A stretch of 64,000 nt of DNA from Mycobacterium sp. 852002-51961_SCH5331710 (lineage in GTDB: Bacteria > Actinomycetota > Actinomycetes > Mycobacteriales > Mycobacteriaceae), in contig NZ_LZSQ01000090.1 in NCBI RefSeq assembly GCF_001665535.1, forward strand, positions 1 to 64,000. The letters run 5' to 3'. Under the pieces are notes generated by a model. It saw nothing but the letters and a program-made list of their open reading frames with translations. It did no database searches and was not told the origin of the DNA. The position numbers and the translations under genes were made by a program. Positions 12,265 to 20,521 of this stretch are shown here, piece after piece. Each line of letters opens with the position of its first letter. Within the stretch, counting starts at the first letter, position 1.

Positions 12265-12567
12265 GTGTGGACTCTCTCTCCCTCGCGCAAATTCCTGCTG
12301 ATAACGCTGTTACTCGACCTTAATCGCTCGGCTCAAACCGGGCGTTACATTGTTCGATACCCGAATCATTGAAGCTCGCAACATTTCTTTTCCGATCTCG
12401 GGCGTCCTTGGCGGCGCCAGCTTCTCAGGGTAGAGCTGCCGCCCTCGAACGTGTGCTCGAATTTACGAAGTGTACGGCTCGGCATCCCGCATCCGACGTG
12501 CGGGCTAGGCAACGAGGCATCGCCCGCCATAGTGCCGGAGCACTCGGAAAGTGTTAGTGGGCACCGG
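12265..12567. other. 303-bp intergenic region, no convincing gene
   Basis: This lies between the haemophore-like start and the flavoprotein stop. It is more AT-rich near 12300-12370 than its surroundings, consistent with the haemophore-like promoter. A minus-strand frame through 12366-12665 is low-complexity Arg/Ser and overlaps the flavoprotein C-terminus, so I do not call it. I see no strong hairpin or operator. Confidence 0.5.
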
Positions 12568-13947
12568 CTAGACCTGCGCCAGCAGGACCTCCAACTTCTC
12601 GTTGATCGCCGGTAGCTCGGAGCTGAGCATCGAGATGACCCGGTTCCGCGCGCGCTCGCTGACATTGGCGGTCACGTGGTGCAGCGCGTTGAGTCGCGCC
12701 GCATCCACCCACGCCATCATGTCCGGGTCGGAGAACCACTTCAGTTGGTTCTCATTGAAAATCAACATCATTCGCAGCCAGTCGATGGGCACGTGCGGGT
12801 ACGGCACCGGCTTGCAGAACGAGTTGCGGGTCCCGTCATCGGGATAGGCGTTCTCGACGTGCGCGATCACGGCGGCGCTGAAGGCGGGCTGGCACGTGCG
12901 CACCGTCTGCAGCGCGATGTGGTCGCCGTCGAAGATGGTCGTGACCGGCTCCTTGCCCAAACCGTCTGCGGTGCAGTCGATGTAAAGCACCGAACCGTCG
13001 ACGTCGCGCACACCGTCAGCGAGCATGATGCGACCGGGCTCGAGCGCCTGGACGTAGCCCATCCGCACAACATCGGTGATGCGACGCAGCTCGGCCAGCT
13101 CGGCTTGCGACAGGATCGCGCACCGATACATCGTCGGTTCGACGGACCGGTCGATGCGCTGCAGGCAACCCTTGTCCTCCAGCAGTTCGAACAGATGCGG
13201 GAGCGAGTCCGCCTCGCGCACCGCCGCCAATTGATTGCCGAAATCCCGCAGCGTGTTCTTCGCGAACTGCCGACCGGGCTGGATGGCGGACCGGTCCAGC
13301 ACCCAGGATTCGCGGGGCTTGATCCACGTGACCCGCTCCGACGCGACGCCGTGCCGCAACAGCCACAGGCACGAGTCCATCGCCGTCTTCCCCGCTCCCA
13401 CAACCACATAGCGGTCGTGCGGCTCGCGTACGCGCGGAAGGCTGTTCGGCGGGACGACGTCGACGCCGTCGGCGATGGCGTAGTTCGGGCGCCGCATCGA
13501 CGGCACGACGACCTCCACCCGCGTGGTCACCAGCCGCGGCGCCACCACCTCGATGTCCTCACCGCCGAACGTGCGCACCCGACCGTCGCCGAGATACTCG
13601 CTCATCGGCAGGTATGTGACGCGGCCGGTCGGCAACAGGTGCTGGGACATCACCGCATCGAAGTACGCGCACACCTCGGCTCCGCTGGCCAGCTCGTAAT
13701 AGCCTGCGTTGAGCCCGAATTGGTCGACGGTGTCGCTGCCGAGCCCGCGGGAGTTCACCCCGTAGTAGGCCGACGGCTGGTGCAGTCGCACGAACGGATA
13801 CGCCGTCGTCCAGTGCCCGCCGGGCTGATCGTTTCGGTCGACCACCACGACCGTCGCATCTGATTCGTGGACCAATGTGTCGGTGAATGCCAGCCCCATC
13901 GCCCCCGCGCCCACGACGAGGTAGTCGGCCTCCAGCGTCCGCCCCAT
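12568..13947 (-). CDS. FAD/NAD(P)-binding flavoprotein, monooxygenase-like
   Basis: 459 residues. The N-terminus carries a Rossmann FAD motif (V-V-G-A-G-A-M-G, about 11-18) followed by an FMO-like acidic/GG-W segment (D-R-N-D-Q-P-G-G-H-W). A second dinucleotide motif (V-V-V-G-A-G-K-T-A-M-D) lies near residue 185. This layout is typical of flavin-containing oxidoreductases, but the FxGxxxHxxxW Baeyer-Villiger fingerprint was not found, so I leave the reaction open. It starts directly after the stop of the epoxide hydrolase gene (TAG-ATG with no gap), so the two are cotranscribed and translationally coupled. A joint role in oxidising or detoxifying an epoxide-containing substrate is inferred from position only. 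Confidence 0.75.
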   Translation of the reverse strand: MGRTLEADYLVVGAGAMGLAFTDTLVHESDATVVVVDRNDQPGGHWTTAYPFVRLHQPSAYYGVNSRGLGSDTVDQFGLNAGYYELASGAEVCAYFDAVMSQHLLPTGRVTYLPMSEYLGDGRVRTFGGEDIEVVAPRLVTTRVEVVVPSMRRPNYAIADGVDVVPPNSLPRVREPHDRYVVVGAGKTAMDSCLWLLRHGVASERVTWIKPRESWVLDRSAIQPGRQFAKNTLRDFGNQLAAVREADSLPHLFELLEDKGCLQRIDRSVEPTMYRCAILSQAELAELRRITDVVRMGYVQALEPGRIMLADGVRDVDGSVLYIDCTADGLGKEPVTTIFDGDHIALQTVRTCQPAFSAAVIAHVENAYPDDGTRNSFCKPVPYPHVPIDWLRMMLIFNENQLKWFSDPDMMAWVDAARLNALHHVTANVSERARNRVISMLSSELPAINEKLEVLLAQV

Positions 13948-15051
13948 CTACCGCACGCCGGAGAAGAACTTGGCGACGTCGTCGACGTACAGGTCGGGCT
14001 GCTCGAACGCCGCGAAGTGACCACCGCGTGGCATCGTCGACCAGTGGGTGATGTTGTATCCCTTCTCGCACCAACTGCGCGGGGCTTGCAGGATCTCCTT
14101 CGGGAAGGATGCGACACCGGTCGGAAGTTCGACGCGGTCGAATCCGCCGAACGCGTTGAAGCTTTCCCAGTAGAGCCGGGCCGACGACGCGCCGGATGCG
14201 GTGAGCCAGTACAGCATCACGTTGTCGAGGAGTTCGTCCTTGGTCAGCACGTTCTCCGGATGGCCGTCGCAGTCCATCCACGACCAGAACTTCTCGACAA
14301 TCCATGCGAGCTGCCCGACCGGGGAGTCGACGAGCCCGTAACCGAGGGTCTGCGGCCGCGTGGACTGTTGTTTGGAATAGCCCGAGTCCCACTTCTGGTA
14401 GTACTGGCCGCGCTCCAGCGCCCGCTGTTCTTCCTCGGTCGGATTCTCGAGCTTGCCCGGCGGGAAACCGAGCGGCATGTTCAGGTGGATTGCTGCGCAA
14501 CTCCCTCCGTTGCGGCCGATCTGCGTCGTGACCGCGGCACCCCAGTCGCCGCCCTGCGCGCCGAACCGCTCGTAACCCAGCCGGCCAATCAGGGTGTCCC
14601 ACGCCGAGGCGATCTTCTCGATGCCCCACCCCTTGGCGGCGGGCTTTCCGGAGAAGCCGTAGCCGGGCAGCGACGGGCAGACCACGTCGAAGCCGCGCTC
14701 GGTGAGCGGTTCGATCACCTTGTGGAACTCCACGATCGACCCTGGCCAGCCATGGGTGATCAACAACGGAAACGCGTCGGGCTGCGATGAGCGCTGATGG
14801 ATGAAGTGGATGTCGAGGCCGTCGATCTCGGTGGTGTAGTGGTCGAAGCGGTTCAACGCCTCTTCGCGGGCCCGCCAGTCGTATTCGTCGGCCCAGTACT
14901 CGGCCAGTTCGCGGGTGTAGTCCAGCGGGATGCCCTGGCTCCAGTCGTCGACACATTCGGCTTCCGGCCACCGCGTTCGGCGCAAGCGAGACTTCAGGTC
15001 GGCGAGATCGTCGTCGGGAATCGCGATTCGGAACGGGCGGATGGCTGCCAT
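13948..15051 (-). CDS. Epoxide hydrolase, microsomal (EHN-containing) type
   Basis: 367 residues with the N-terminal EHN region (P-F-R-I-x-I-P-D-x-x-L-x-D-L and the R-W-P segment, residues 5-40) followed by an alpha/beta-hydrolase fold. Visible motifs: oxyanion-hole HGWPGS (100-105), nucleophile Asp169 in G-G-D-W-G, and C-terminal catalytic His345 in G-G-H-F-A-A-x-E. These enzymes open epoxides to diols through an ester intermediate on the Asp. Length is normal for the family. It is the first gene of a two-gene operon with the flavoprotein and is divergent from the small membrane protein at 15105. The physiological epoxide is unknown; mycobacteria carry several paralogues. Confidence 0.9.
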   Translation of the reverse strand: MAAIRPFRIAIPDDDLADLKSRLRRTRWPEAECVDDWSQGIPLDYTRELAEYWADEYDWRAREEALNRFDHYTTEIDGLDIHFIHQRSSQPDAFPLLITHGWPGSIVEFHKVIEPLTERGFDVVCPSLPGYGFSGKPAAKGWGIEKIASAWDTLIGRLGYERFGAQGGDWGAAVTTQIGRNGGSCAAIHLNMPLGFPPGKLENPTEEEQRALERGQYYQKWDSGYSKQQSTRPQTLGYGLVDSPVGQLAWIVEKFWSWMDCDGHPENVLTKDELLDNVMLYWLTASGASSARLYWESFNAFGGFDRVELPTGVASFPKEILQAPRSWCEKGYNITHWSTMPRGGHFAAFEQPDLYVDDVAKFFSGVR

Positions 15052-15104
15052 GTCCGGATCCTGTCACGGGATGAATTTCCGCGACGGCGGGAGTCGATAT
15101 CTGT

Positions 15105-15497
15105 ATGACGACGATCGGGACGGTGGGGCGACGGGTGTGCGCCGTGCTCGCGGCCTGCTCGGCCCTGTTGCACGCGGCCATGCTCGGTCACGCGCAGACC
15201 CCGTTCGCGGCGGCGCTGATGGCGTCCATGGCCGCTGCGTGTCTGTACTGCGCGCGCGACCTCTGGCGCGACGGACGACAGCGCGCGTGGGTGATCGTCG
15301 CGCTGATGAACCTCGCGATGATCGCCATTCATCTGCCTGCGCCCGGCCATCACCACGGCGCCGCGGCCGCCTCGCCGTCGACGGTGATGGGAATGGCCAC
15401 CGTGGTCGCCATGGTCGAGGCCGCCGCCGCCGCGGCCGTGCTGTACGTGCACAGTCGCGGCAGGGTGGTGGAGCTCAGCGGTACACCAGACCGCTGA
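15105..15497 (+). CDS. Small integral membrane protein, unknown function
   Basis: 130 residues with about four hydrophobic segments (roughly 8-27, 32-48, 57-75 and 92-115). A His-rich loop (G-H-H-H-G) follows the third segment. Many Ala residues and a short basic C-terminus. I do not recognise a family. It is divergent from the epoxide hydrolase (53 bp between starts), and its last 23 bases overlap the 3' end of the minus-strand FAD monooxygenase. The His cluster might bind a metal, but that is only a guess. Confidence 0.6.
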   Translation: MTTIGTVGRRVCAVLAACSALLHAAMLGHAQTPFAAALMASMAAACLYCARDLWRDGRQRAWVIVALMNLAMIAIHLPAPGHHHGAAAASPSTVMGMATVVAMVEAAAAAAVLYVHSRGRVVELSGTPDR

Positions 15498-16608
15498 GCC
15501 GACGGGCCAGGCCGTAGCGCACCGCGGGCACCAGCCCGGCGAGCCGGATCGCGGTGTTGCGGATCGGCCGCACGGCGCGGGGGAGCGTGGCCAACCGGGT
15601 GAGGCGATCGGTCATCTCGACCACCTCCTTCGCGATCGGGCGCCGCGACTGGCTGTACTCGTCGAGCCGCGTCTCGGGCTCGCCCGCGAGGACCGCGGCC
15701 AACGCGTCGGCCACTGCCACCGCGTCCTGGATGCCCAGGTTCATGCCCTGACCACCGGCCGGGCTGTGAACGTGCGCGGCGTCACCGGCCAACAACAACC
15801 GGCCAGCGCGGAACGCGTCGGCGACCCGGTGGTGGATCCGGAATCGCGAACCCCAGATCACCTCATCGACCTTCAGTGTCCCTGCGCCGATGCGGGTGTC
15901 GAGGATCTGCTGAACGAATGCCGCCGACGGTTCCTCCGGCGCCTCGGCGACGGGTGCCACGATGCGATGCACGCCGCCGGGCAGCGGGGCCACCACCGTC
16001 AGACCCTCCTTGGCCCAGTACAGGATGACCTCGTCTCCGGGTGCGCTGCCGGTGAGTCGGACATCGGCCAGCGCGAACGATTCGTCGTACACGCTGCCGG
16101 CGAAGCCGATGCCTGCCTGCTCACGTACGACACTGTGAATCCCGTCGGCGCCGACGACGTAACGCGCGCGAATGGTGTCGCCGTCGTCGAACGTCGCGGT
16201 GACGCTGGCCGAATCCTGTTCGACAGAGGTCAGCGTCTTCGGGCGCAGCACGGATCCGCCCAGTTCCTCCAGCCGCTCGAGCAGCAGGCGTTCGGTGGTC
16301 GCCTGCGACACCATCAACGAGTAGGGGTAGTCGGTGGGCAGGCCGCTGAAGTCGACGGGGATCAGGGTGCGGCCGCGGTCGCGGATGGTGAATCGCGGGG
16401 CCTCCACTCCTTCCTTGACCAGTCGCCGCGCCACGTCGAGGCCCTCGAGCACTTCGAGCGTGCGGGCGTTGACCACCGCGGCGCGCGAGGTGTTGGCACC
16501 GGCCGCCTGGCGGTCGATGACCGTCACGGCCACGCCGCAGGAGCGCAGCGCAACCGCCGCGGCCAACCCGGTCGGGCCTGCCCCGACGATGAGAACGTCT
16601 GTGTTCAT
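15475..16608 (-). CDS. FAD-dependent aromatic-type monooxygenase (PF01494 family)
   Basis: 377 residues starting at ATG 16608, chosen because AAGGAG sits just upstream and the protein then begins directly with the FAD motif G-A-G-P-T-G. Other class A flavin hydroxylase motifs are present: the D-G-x-H-S-x-V-R segment in mid-protein and the G-D-A-A-H-x-x-x-P-x-G-G-Q-G-M-N-x-G-x-x-D-A motif near the C-terminal third. Members hydroxylate aromatic or polyketide substrates, or inactivate drugs such as rifampicin and tetracycline. It is divergent from the TetR gene at 16711; the shared 102-bp gap carries three related operators, so it is probably the TetR's main target. A longer open frame to 17037 runs antisense through the TetR gene and is not used. 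Confidence 0.88.
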   Translation of the reverse strand: MNTDVLIVGAGPTGLAAAVALRSCGVAVTVIDRQAAGANTSRAAVVNARTLEVLEGLDVARRLVKEGVEAPRFTIRDRGRTLIPVDFSGLPTDYPYSLMVSQATTERLLLERLEELGGSVLRPKTLTSVEQDSASVTATFDDGDTIRARYVVGADGIHSVVREQAGIGFAGSVYDESFALADVRLTGSAPGDEVILYWAKEGLTVVAPLPGGVHRIVAPVAEAPEEPSAAFVQQILDTRIGAGTLKVDEVIWGSRFRIHHRVADAFRAGRLLLAGDAAHVHSPAGGQGMNLGIQDAVAVADALAAVLAGEPETRLDEYSQSRRPIAKEVVEMTDRLTRLATLPRAVRPIRNTAIRLAGLVPAVRYGLARRLSGLVYR

Positions 16609-16637
16609 TTCTCTCTCCTTCCGCCGGCTCCATGTAT

Positions 16638-16653
16638 GCCAACGCTTGTTGGC
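16638..16653. promoter_or_regulatory. TetR operator site 1
   Basis: GCCAAC-N4-GTTGGC. The palindrome extends to a perfect 9-bp inverted repeat over 16635-16656. It lies 30 bp upstream of the FAD monooxygenase start. Confidence 0.65.
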
Positions 16654-16680
16654 ATAAGCATGCGCCGTCGATGCTGCTAT

Positions 16681-16696
16681 GTCAACAACTGTTGGC
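16681..16696. promoter_or_regulatory. TetR operator site 2
   Basis: GTCAAC-N4-GTTGGC: the same architecture as site 1 with one mismatch in the left half. It overlaps site 3 by two bases. Confidence 0.6.
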
Positions 16697-16710
16697 CTAC
16701 AATTGTTGGC
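16695..16710. promoter_or_regulatory. TetR operator site 3, abutting the tetR start codon
   Basis: GCCTAC-N4-GTTGGC: one mismatch from site 1 in the left half. Its last base is immediately before the ATG of the TetR gene, which points to autoregulation. Confidence 0.55.
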
Positions 16711-17253
16711 ATGCGTAGATCCTCCGAACAGACCAAGGCGGTGATCCTGGCGGCGGCCCGGGAACGGTTCGCCAGATCGGGGTTCGAGCGGGCCACGATC
16801 CGGGCGATTGCGGCCGACGCCGGCATCGACCCGTCGATGGTGATGCGGTATTTCGGCAACAAGAACCAGCTGTTCGCGGCGGCCGCCGACTTCGACCTGC
16901 AGATCCCCGACGTGTCCGGTATCGATCCCGGTGGGGTCGGCGCCGGCCTGGTCGCGCACTTCATGAACCGGTGGGAACGCGACGAGGCGCTGATCGTGTT
17001 GCTGCGGTCGAGTGCGACCAACAGCGACGCGGCCCAACGGATGACCGAGATCTTCACCCGGCAGCTGCTGCCCGCCGTCGCCGAGATCAACTCGGACGCC
17101 CCGGAGCGGCGGGCCGCGTTGATAGCGACGCAGACGTTGGGTCTGGCGCTGTGCCGGTACGTGCTGCAGTTACCGCCGATCGTCGCGATGACCCACGAGG
17201 AGATCGTCGCGGCGATGGGACCGACCGTGCAGCGCTACCTCGACGCCCCGTAA
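16711..17253 (+). CDS. TetR-family transcriptional regulator
   Basis: 180 residues. Residues about 5-50 form a TetR helix-turn-helix (A-x-x-x-F-x-x-x-G-F-x-x-x-T-I-R-x-I-A-x-x-A-G-I-D...M-x-x-Y-F-G-N-K), followed by a variable ligand-binding C-terminal domain. The ATG at 16711 is used because the HTH begins a few residues later; the long upstream frame is antisense to the monooxygenase. Three GYC(A/T)AC-N4-GTTGGC sites fill the gap to the divergent FAD monooxygenase. The simplest model is a repressor of both genes that is released by a substrate of the monooxygenase. Ligand unknown. Confidence 0.92.
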   Translation: MRRSSEQTKAVILAAARERFARSGFERATIRAIAADAGIDPSMVMRYFGNKNQLFAAAADFDLQIPDVSGIDPGGVGAGLVAHFMNRWERDEALIVLLRSSATNSDAAQRMTEIFTRQLLPAVAEINSDAPERRAALIATQTLGLALCRYVLQLPPIVAMTHEEIVAAMGPTVQRYLDAP

Positions 17254-17262
17254 TAATCGGCG

Positions 17263-17712
17263 GTGATGTGGACCCCGACGCTCATCCTGATCGCCGCCGC
17301 CACGCTGATGGCGTGCGTCCTGCTCGGAGGCGGACTCTACGAGACCATCGTCATCGATCCGGCGTGGCCGAAGCGGCCCGGCATCATCCAGGCGCACAAC
17401 GGCGGAATCTCGCGACGCCGGTTCTGGATTGCGGCGCACACGGTTTTCGAACTGCTGCTCGTCGTGTCGCTGATCGTCGGGTGGGCGCATCCCGACGTGC
17501 GCACCGCGCTGTTGGTCGCGCTGGTCAGCCATGCGCTGATGCGGGTGTGGTCGCTGATCGATTTCGTGCCCAAGGCGGTGGCGTTCGAGAAGGCCGATCC
17601 GGCGGAGGTCGACGAGACCGCGGCGGTGCGCTGGACGCGGCGCAGCCTCCTGCGGTTGCCGCTGGACCTCGTCACCTGCATCGCAACGCTCGCCGCGCTG
17701 GCGGTCGCATAG
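17263..17712 (+). CDS. Four-TM integral membrane protein, unknown function
   Basis: 149 residues with about four hydrophobic segments (roughly 5-25, 52-75, 80-98 and 128-148). A short Y-E-T-I-V-I-D-P-x-W motif follows the first, reminiscent of DUF1772-like proteins, but I cannot confirm the family. Start is GTG 17263 or ATG 17266 (adjacent codons). It begins 9 bp after the TetR stop and is probably cotranscribed with it. Confidence 0.6.
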   Translation: MMWTPTLILIAAATLMACVLLGGGLYETIVIDPAWPKRPGIIQAHNGGISRRRFWIAAHTVFELLLVVSLIVGWAHPDVRTALLVALVSHALMRVWSLIDFVPKAVAFEKADPAEVDETAAVRWTRRSLLRLPLDLVTCIATLAALAVA

Positions 17713-17740
17713 ACCGGTCTGAAGCGGGCATAAGTAGGGC

Positions 17741-17956
17741 ATGAGTGAGGACGCCGGCCGCGCGCCGCAGGAGAATCCGCAGAAGGACCGCTCGAACTGG
17801 GTCACCGGTGACGAGCCGATGACGGGTCCGCAGCGCAGCTATTTGACGACGCTGGCGCAGGAGGCAGGCGAACAGGTCCCCGACAACCTGACAAAGGCGC
17901 AGGCTTCCGAGATGATCGACCGGCTGCAACAACAGACAGGACGGAATTCATCATGA
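17741..17956 (+). CDS. DUF3072 family small protein
   Basis: 71 hydrophilic residues. The core M-T-G-x-Q-x-x-Y-L-x-T-L-x-x-E-A-G-E-x-V-P-x-x-L-T-K-A-x-A-S-x-x-I-D-x-L-Q is the DUF3072 signature. This motif (search, kink, pick Lys-Ala-x-Ala-Ser helix) resembles small SAP-like nucleic-acid-binding helices, but no function is established. Its stop overlaps the next start (ATGA), so the two genes are coupled. Confidence 0.75.
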   Translation: MSEDAGRAPQENPQKDRSNWVTGDEPMTGPQRSYLTTLAQEAGEQVPDNLTKAQASEMIDRLQQQTGRNSS

Positions 17957-18198
17957 TCTCGACCGAGGATGTACGCGCGCTGCTGCAGTCCGAGGAGAAG
18001 AACGCCGTGCTGGTCGTGGTGGAGGGCCGCGTAGACGTGATCGGCGCGGGCCGGCTCGCGTCGGCCGAGTATCGCGGCGCGCTCGAGGTGGTGTCGCGCG
18101 AGGATTTGGTGAACCGCATCGGCGAGACGCCGTCCGATCGCGAAATCGAAGAGCAGGCAGCGCAACTCGACACCGCGGTCACCGAACTGGGCGGCTGA
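17953..18198 (+). CDS. Small protein of unknown function coupled to DUF3072 gene
   Basis: 81 residues, acidic and soluble-looking, with a predicted beta segment (N-A-V-L-V-V-V-E-G-R-V-D-V-I) followed by helices. Not recognised. It overlaps the DUF3072 gene by 4 nt and is convergent with the coiled-coil membrane protein, ending 7 bp from its stop. Confidence 0.6.
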   Translation: MISTEDVRALLQSEEKNAVLVVVEGRVDVIGAGRLASAEYRGALEVVSREDLVNRIGETPSDREIEEQAAQLDTAVTELGG

Positions 18199-18205
18199 GT
18201 TCGAC

Positions 18206-18898
18206 TCACGCCTCGATTTCGCCGACGATCTTGCGTTCGATGCTCGCCCGGGTCGTCGCCGGCAAGGCAATGAGACCGTCGAGTTCTTTCTGCGCGCGGG
18301 CATAGGCGGCCTTGCGCTCGTCGGAGGTCGCGGCCTCGTCGGAGGCCAGGCGCAACAGGTGCTGGGCTCGCTCGATGCGCGCCTGGTCCTCAGCCGAGAA
18401 GTCGCTTCGGCGGCGGCGAATCGCATCGGCCTCGGCGACGTCGAACGCCGCGATGTACTCGTGCACGGCGTCGCGGTAGTCGACCTGCGCGGCGCGGTCG
18501 CCGAGAATGTCGTCGACGGCTTCCGGACGCAGCAGGTCCGCATGGCTCTTGGCCTTGTGGAAGGCGATGGTCAACGGCGCGCGCATGTCGGTCATCAGCG
18601 GAAAGTCCAGCAGCTTGGCGACATCGACCTCGTAGTCAAGCCAACGAGTGTCGGTCTCGGCGTGACGTTGCATGACCTTGGTCATCTCGCGCCGGTTAGC
18701 CGCCTCGTCGGTGTGCGCCCGCCGCGATGCCTCTGCGAGCGCCACCTTGGTCTCTTGCTTGATGCGGTACCGCTCGAGGCGACGTTGGGCACGACGCTCG
18801 TTGGCCGCCGCCACCGCACGCACCGTTCCGCCGATCGCACCGCCCAGCGGGAAGATCAGCCACCAGAAATTTCCGGCGAAATGGAGCAGAGCTTCCAT
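18206..18898 (-). CDS. Membrane-anchored coiled-coil protein, unknown function
   Basis: 230 residues. One N-terminal membrane segment (about 8-30, W-W-L-I-F-P-L-G-G-A-I-G-G) is followed by a long charged helical region rich in Arg, Glu and Ala (about 35-80, R-R-x-x-R-x-L-E-R-Y), likely a coiled coil, and a mixed helical C-terminal part. No catalytic motif seen. It is upstream of and codirectional with nothing obvious; accD3 lies 34 bp beyond its start on the same strand, so it could be the distal gene of an accD3 transcript. Confidence 0.6.
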   Translation of the reverse strand: MEALLHFAGNFWWLIFPLGGAIGGTVRAVAAANERRAQRRLERYRIKQETKVALAEASRRAHTDEAANRREMTKVMQRHAETDTRWLDYEVDVAKLLDFPLMTDMRAPLTIAFHKAKSHADLLRPEAVDDILGDRAAQVDYRDAVHEYIAAFDVAEADAIRRRRSDFSAEDQARIERAQHLLRLASDEAATSDERKAAYARAQKELDGLIALPATTRASIERKIVGEIEA

Positions 18899-18932
18899 TC
18901 AACCCAGCATGCCATCGGACGGTGGCCGAGCT

Positions 18933-20402
18933 TCACAGGCCGATCCTTCGGTAGCGCGCCAGGCGCGCCTGCAGCCGTTCCTCGCCGCCCACCGAACGCA
19001 GCGAATGCAGTTCGTTGGCGATCACCGCCGACAACCGCTGCGTGAACTGCATCGGTTCGTCGGCCGCATCGGGGTTCTCGGGAACCACCACGTCGACGAT
19101 GCCGTTGCGCAACAGATCTACAGACCGAATGCCCTGTGCCGCAGCCAGTTCCGGGGCGTGGTCCAGATCCCGGAACACGATCGCGCTCGCTCCTTCCGGT
19201 GGGAGCGGCGCGAGCCAGCCGTGTAGCGCGGCCAACACCCGATCGGCGGGCACCATCGCCAACGCGGGTCCGCCGCTGCCCTGACCCAACAGCACCGACA
19301 CCGTCGGTGTATCCAGCGTGACCAGTTCGGCCAGGCAGCGCGCGATCTCGCCGGCCAATCCGCCCTGCTCGGCCTCGACGGTCAAAGCCGGTCCGGCGGT
19401 GTCGATCACGAGCACGAGCGGCAGTTGCAGCCCCTCGGCCAACGCCATGCCCCGGCGCGCCTCGAGCAGCGCCGCGGGTCCGACCATGCCCCCGACCACG
19501 CGCTGCTGTCCGAGCACCACCGCCGGCTGACCGCCGAACCGGGCCAACGCCAGCAGCGTGGTGGCCGCCTCGCCCTGTCCCGTTCCCGACAGCAGCACCC
19601 GGTCGGCCGTCCCGTGCCGCAGCAGATATCCCACGCCCGGCCGGTCTGGCCGCCGCGACGCCTCCACCGACTCCCACGCAGGCACGTCGGGCAGCGGTCC
19701 CATCTCGGGCGGCGGAGGCGGCGGGTCCGCGGGATCGGCGACGACGGTGAGCGTTCGGTTCAGCGTGGCGCGCAGCGCCTCGAGCGGCACCACCCCGTCG
19801 ATGACGCCGTGCCGGTGCAGGTTCTCGGCGGTCTGGATGCCCTCGGGAAACGGCTCACCGTAGAGGTGCTCGTACACCCGCGGCCCGAGGAAGCCGATCA
19901 GCGCTCCTGGCTCGGCGCCGGTCACATGCCCCAGTGATCCCCACGAGGCGAACACCCCGCCGGTCGTGGGGTGCCGCAGGTACACCAGATACGGCAGATG
20001 CGCACGCTTGTGCAGCTCGACGGCCGCGGCGATCTTGACCATCTGCAGGAACGCGACGGTGCCCTCCTGCATCCGCGTGCCACCCGAACTCGGCGACGCG
20101 AGCAGCGGCAGCCGCTCGGCCGTCGCCCGCTGCACCGCGGCGGTGATCCGCTCGGCCGCCGCCACTCCGATGGATCCCGCCAGGAAGTCGAACTCGCAGA
20201 GCACCAACGCCACTCGGCGGCCGAACACGGTGCCCTCGCCGGTCACCACCGACTCGTCAAGGCCCGTCTTCGCCGCCGCGGCGGCGAGCGCCCGGCGGTA
20301 GTCGGCGCTCGCGTCGACGTCGCGCGGAGGGCCGTCCCAGCTCCGAAACGACCCGGCGTCGAGCACGGCATCGCGCACCTCGAGGGCACCGATCCGGCTC
20401 AT
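18933..20402 (-). CDS. accD3: Acyl-CoA carboxylase carboxyltransferase-like protein, AccD3
   Basis: 489 residues. Both halves of the carboxyltransferase fold are present. The N-terminal half has S-S-G-G-T-R-M-Q-E-G and the G-A-L-I-G-F-x-G-x-R-V oxyanion region. The C-terminal half has D-T-x-G-P and the G-x-G-S-G-G-P-A-L-A segment. Length and sequence character match M. tuberculosis AccD3 (Rv0904c). Its role as carboxyltransferase partner of a biotinylated AccA is inferred from the family, and the substrate of AccD3 is not settled. In M. tuberculosis it neighbours echA6; here two carbohydrate genes lie between. The CIRCE at 20465-20491 sits 63 bp upstream of its start and could affect it too. 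Confidence 0.85.
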   Translation of the reverse strand: MSRIGALEVRDAVLDAGSFRSWDGPPRDVDASADYRRALAAAAAKTGLDESVVTGEGTVFGRRVALVLCEFDFLAGSIGVAAAERITAAVQRATAERLPLLASPSSGGTRMQEGTVAFLQMVKIAAAVELHKRAHLPYLVYLRHPTTGGVFASWGSLGHVTGAEPGALIGFLGPRVYEHLYGEPFPEGIQTAENLHRHGVIDGVVPLEALRATLNRTLTVVADPADPPPPPPEMGPLPDVPAWESVEASRRPDRPGVGYLLRHGTADRVLLSGTGQGEAATTLLALARFGGQPAVVLGQQRVVGGMVGPAALLEARRGMALAEGLQLPLVLVIDTAGPALTVEAEQGGLAGEIARCLAELVTLDTPTVSVLLGQGSGGPALAMVPADRVLAALHGWLAPLPPEGASAIVFRDLDHAPELAAAQGIRSVDLLRNGIVDVVVPENPDAADEPMQFTQRLSAVIANELHSLRSVGGEERLQARLARYRRIGL

Positions 20403-20464
20403 CAGGCGAGGTTATCGCGGCGTCCGGTCCCATCGCTGGCGCGGCGGCGACGACCTGGTCATAA

Positions 20465-20491
20465 TTGGCACTCGACGGATGAGAGTGCTAA
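20465..20491. promoter_or_regulatory. CIRCE heat-shock operator (HrcA site) before the glycosyltransferase operon
   Basis: TTGGCACTC (20465-20473), 9-bp spacer, GAGTGCTAA (20483-20491). The established CIRCE consensus is TTAGCACTC-N9-GAGTGCTAA, so only one base differs and the spacer is exact. A -10-like CATAAT (20460-20465) abuts it, so bound HrcA would cover the start of transcription. The GT gene starts 31 bp downstream. Confidence 0.85.
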
Positions 20492-20521
20492 CCGCTGGCT
20501 GGGAGGTAAGGAGGAAATTCA

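Noticed and set aside
12366..12665. 99-residue minus-strand frame in the 12.4-kb gap
   Set aside because: Low-complexity Ser/Arg, overlaps the flavoprotein C-terminus, no start signal.
13559..15181. 540-residue minus-strand frame
   Set aside because: Same strand but another frame than the epoxide hydrolase and flavoprotein, both of which show complete catalytic motifs; Arg-rich noise.
20403..20521. HspR (HAIR, CTTGAGT-N7-ACTCAAG) site as explanation for the palindrome
   Set aside because: The arms are GCACTC/GAGTGC with a 9-bp spacer, which is CIRCE and not HAIR.
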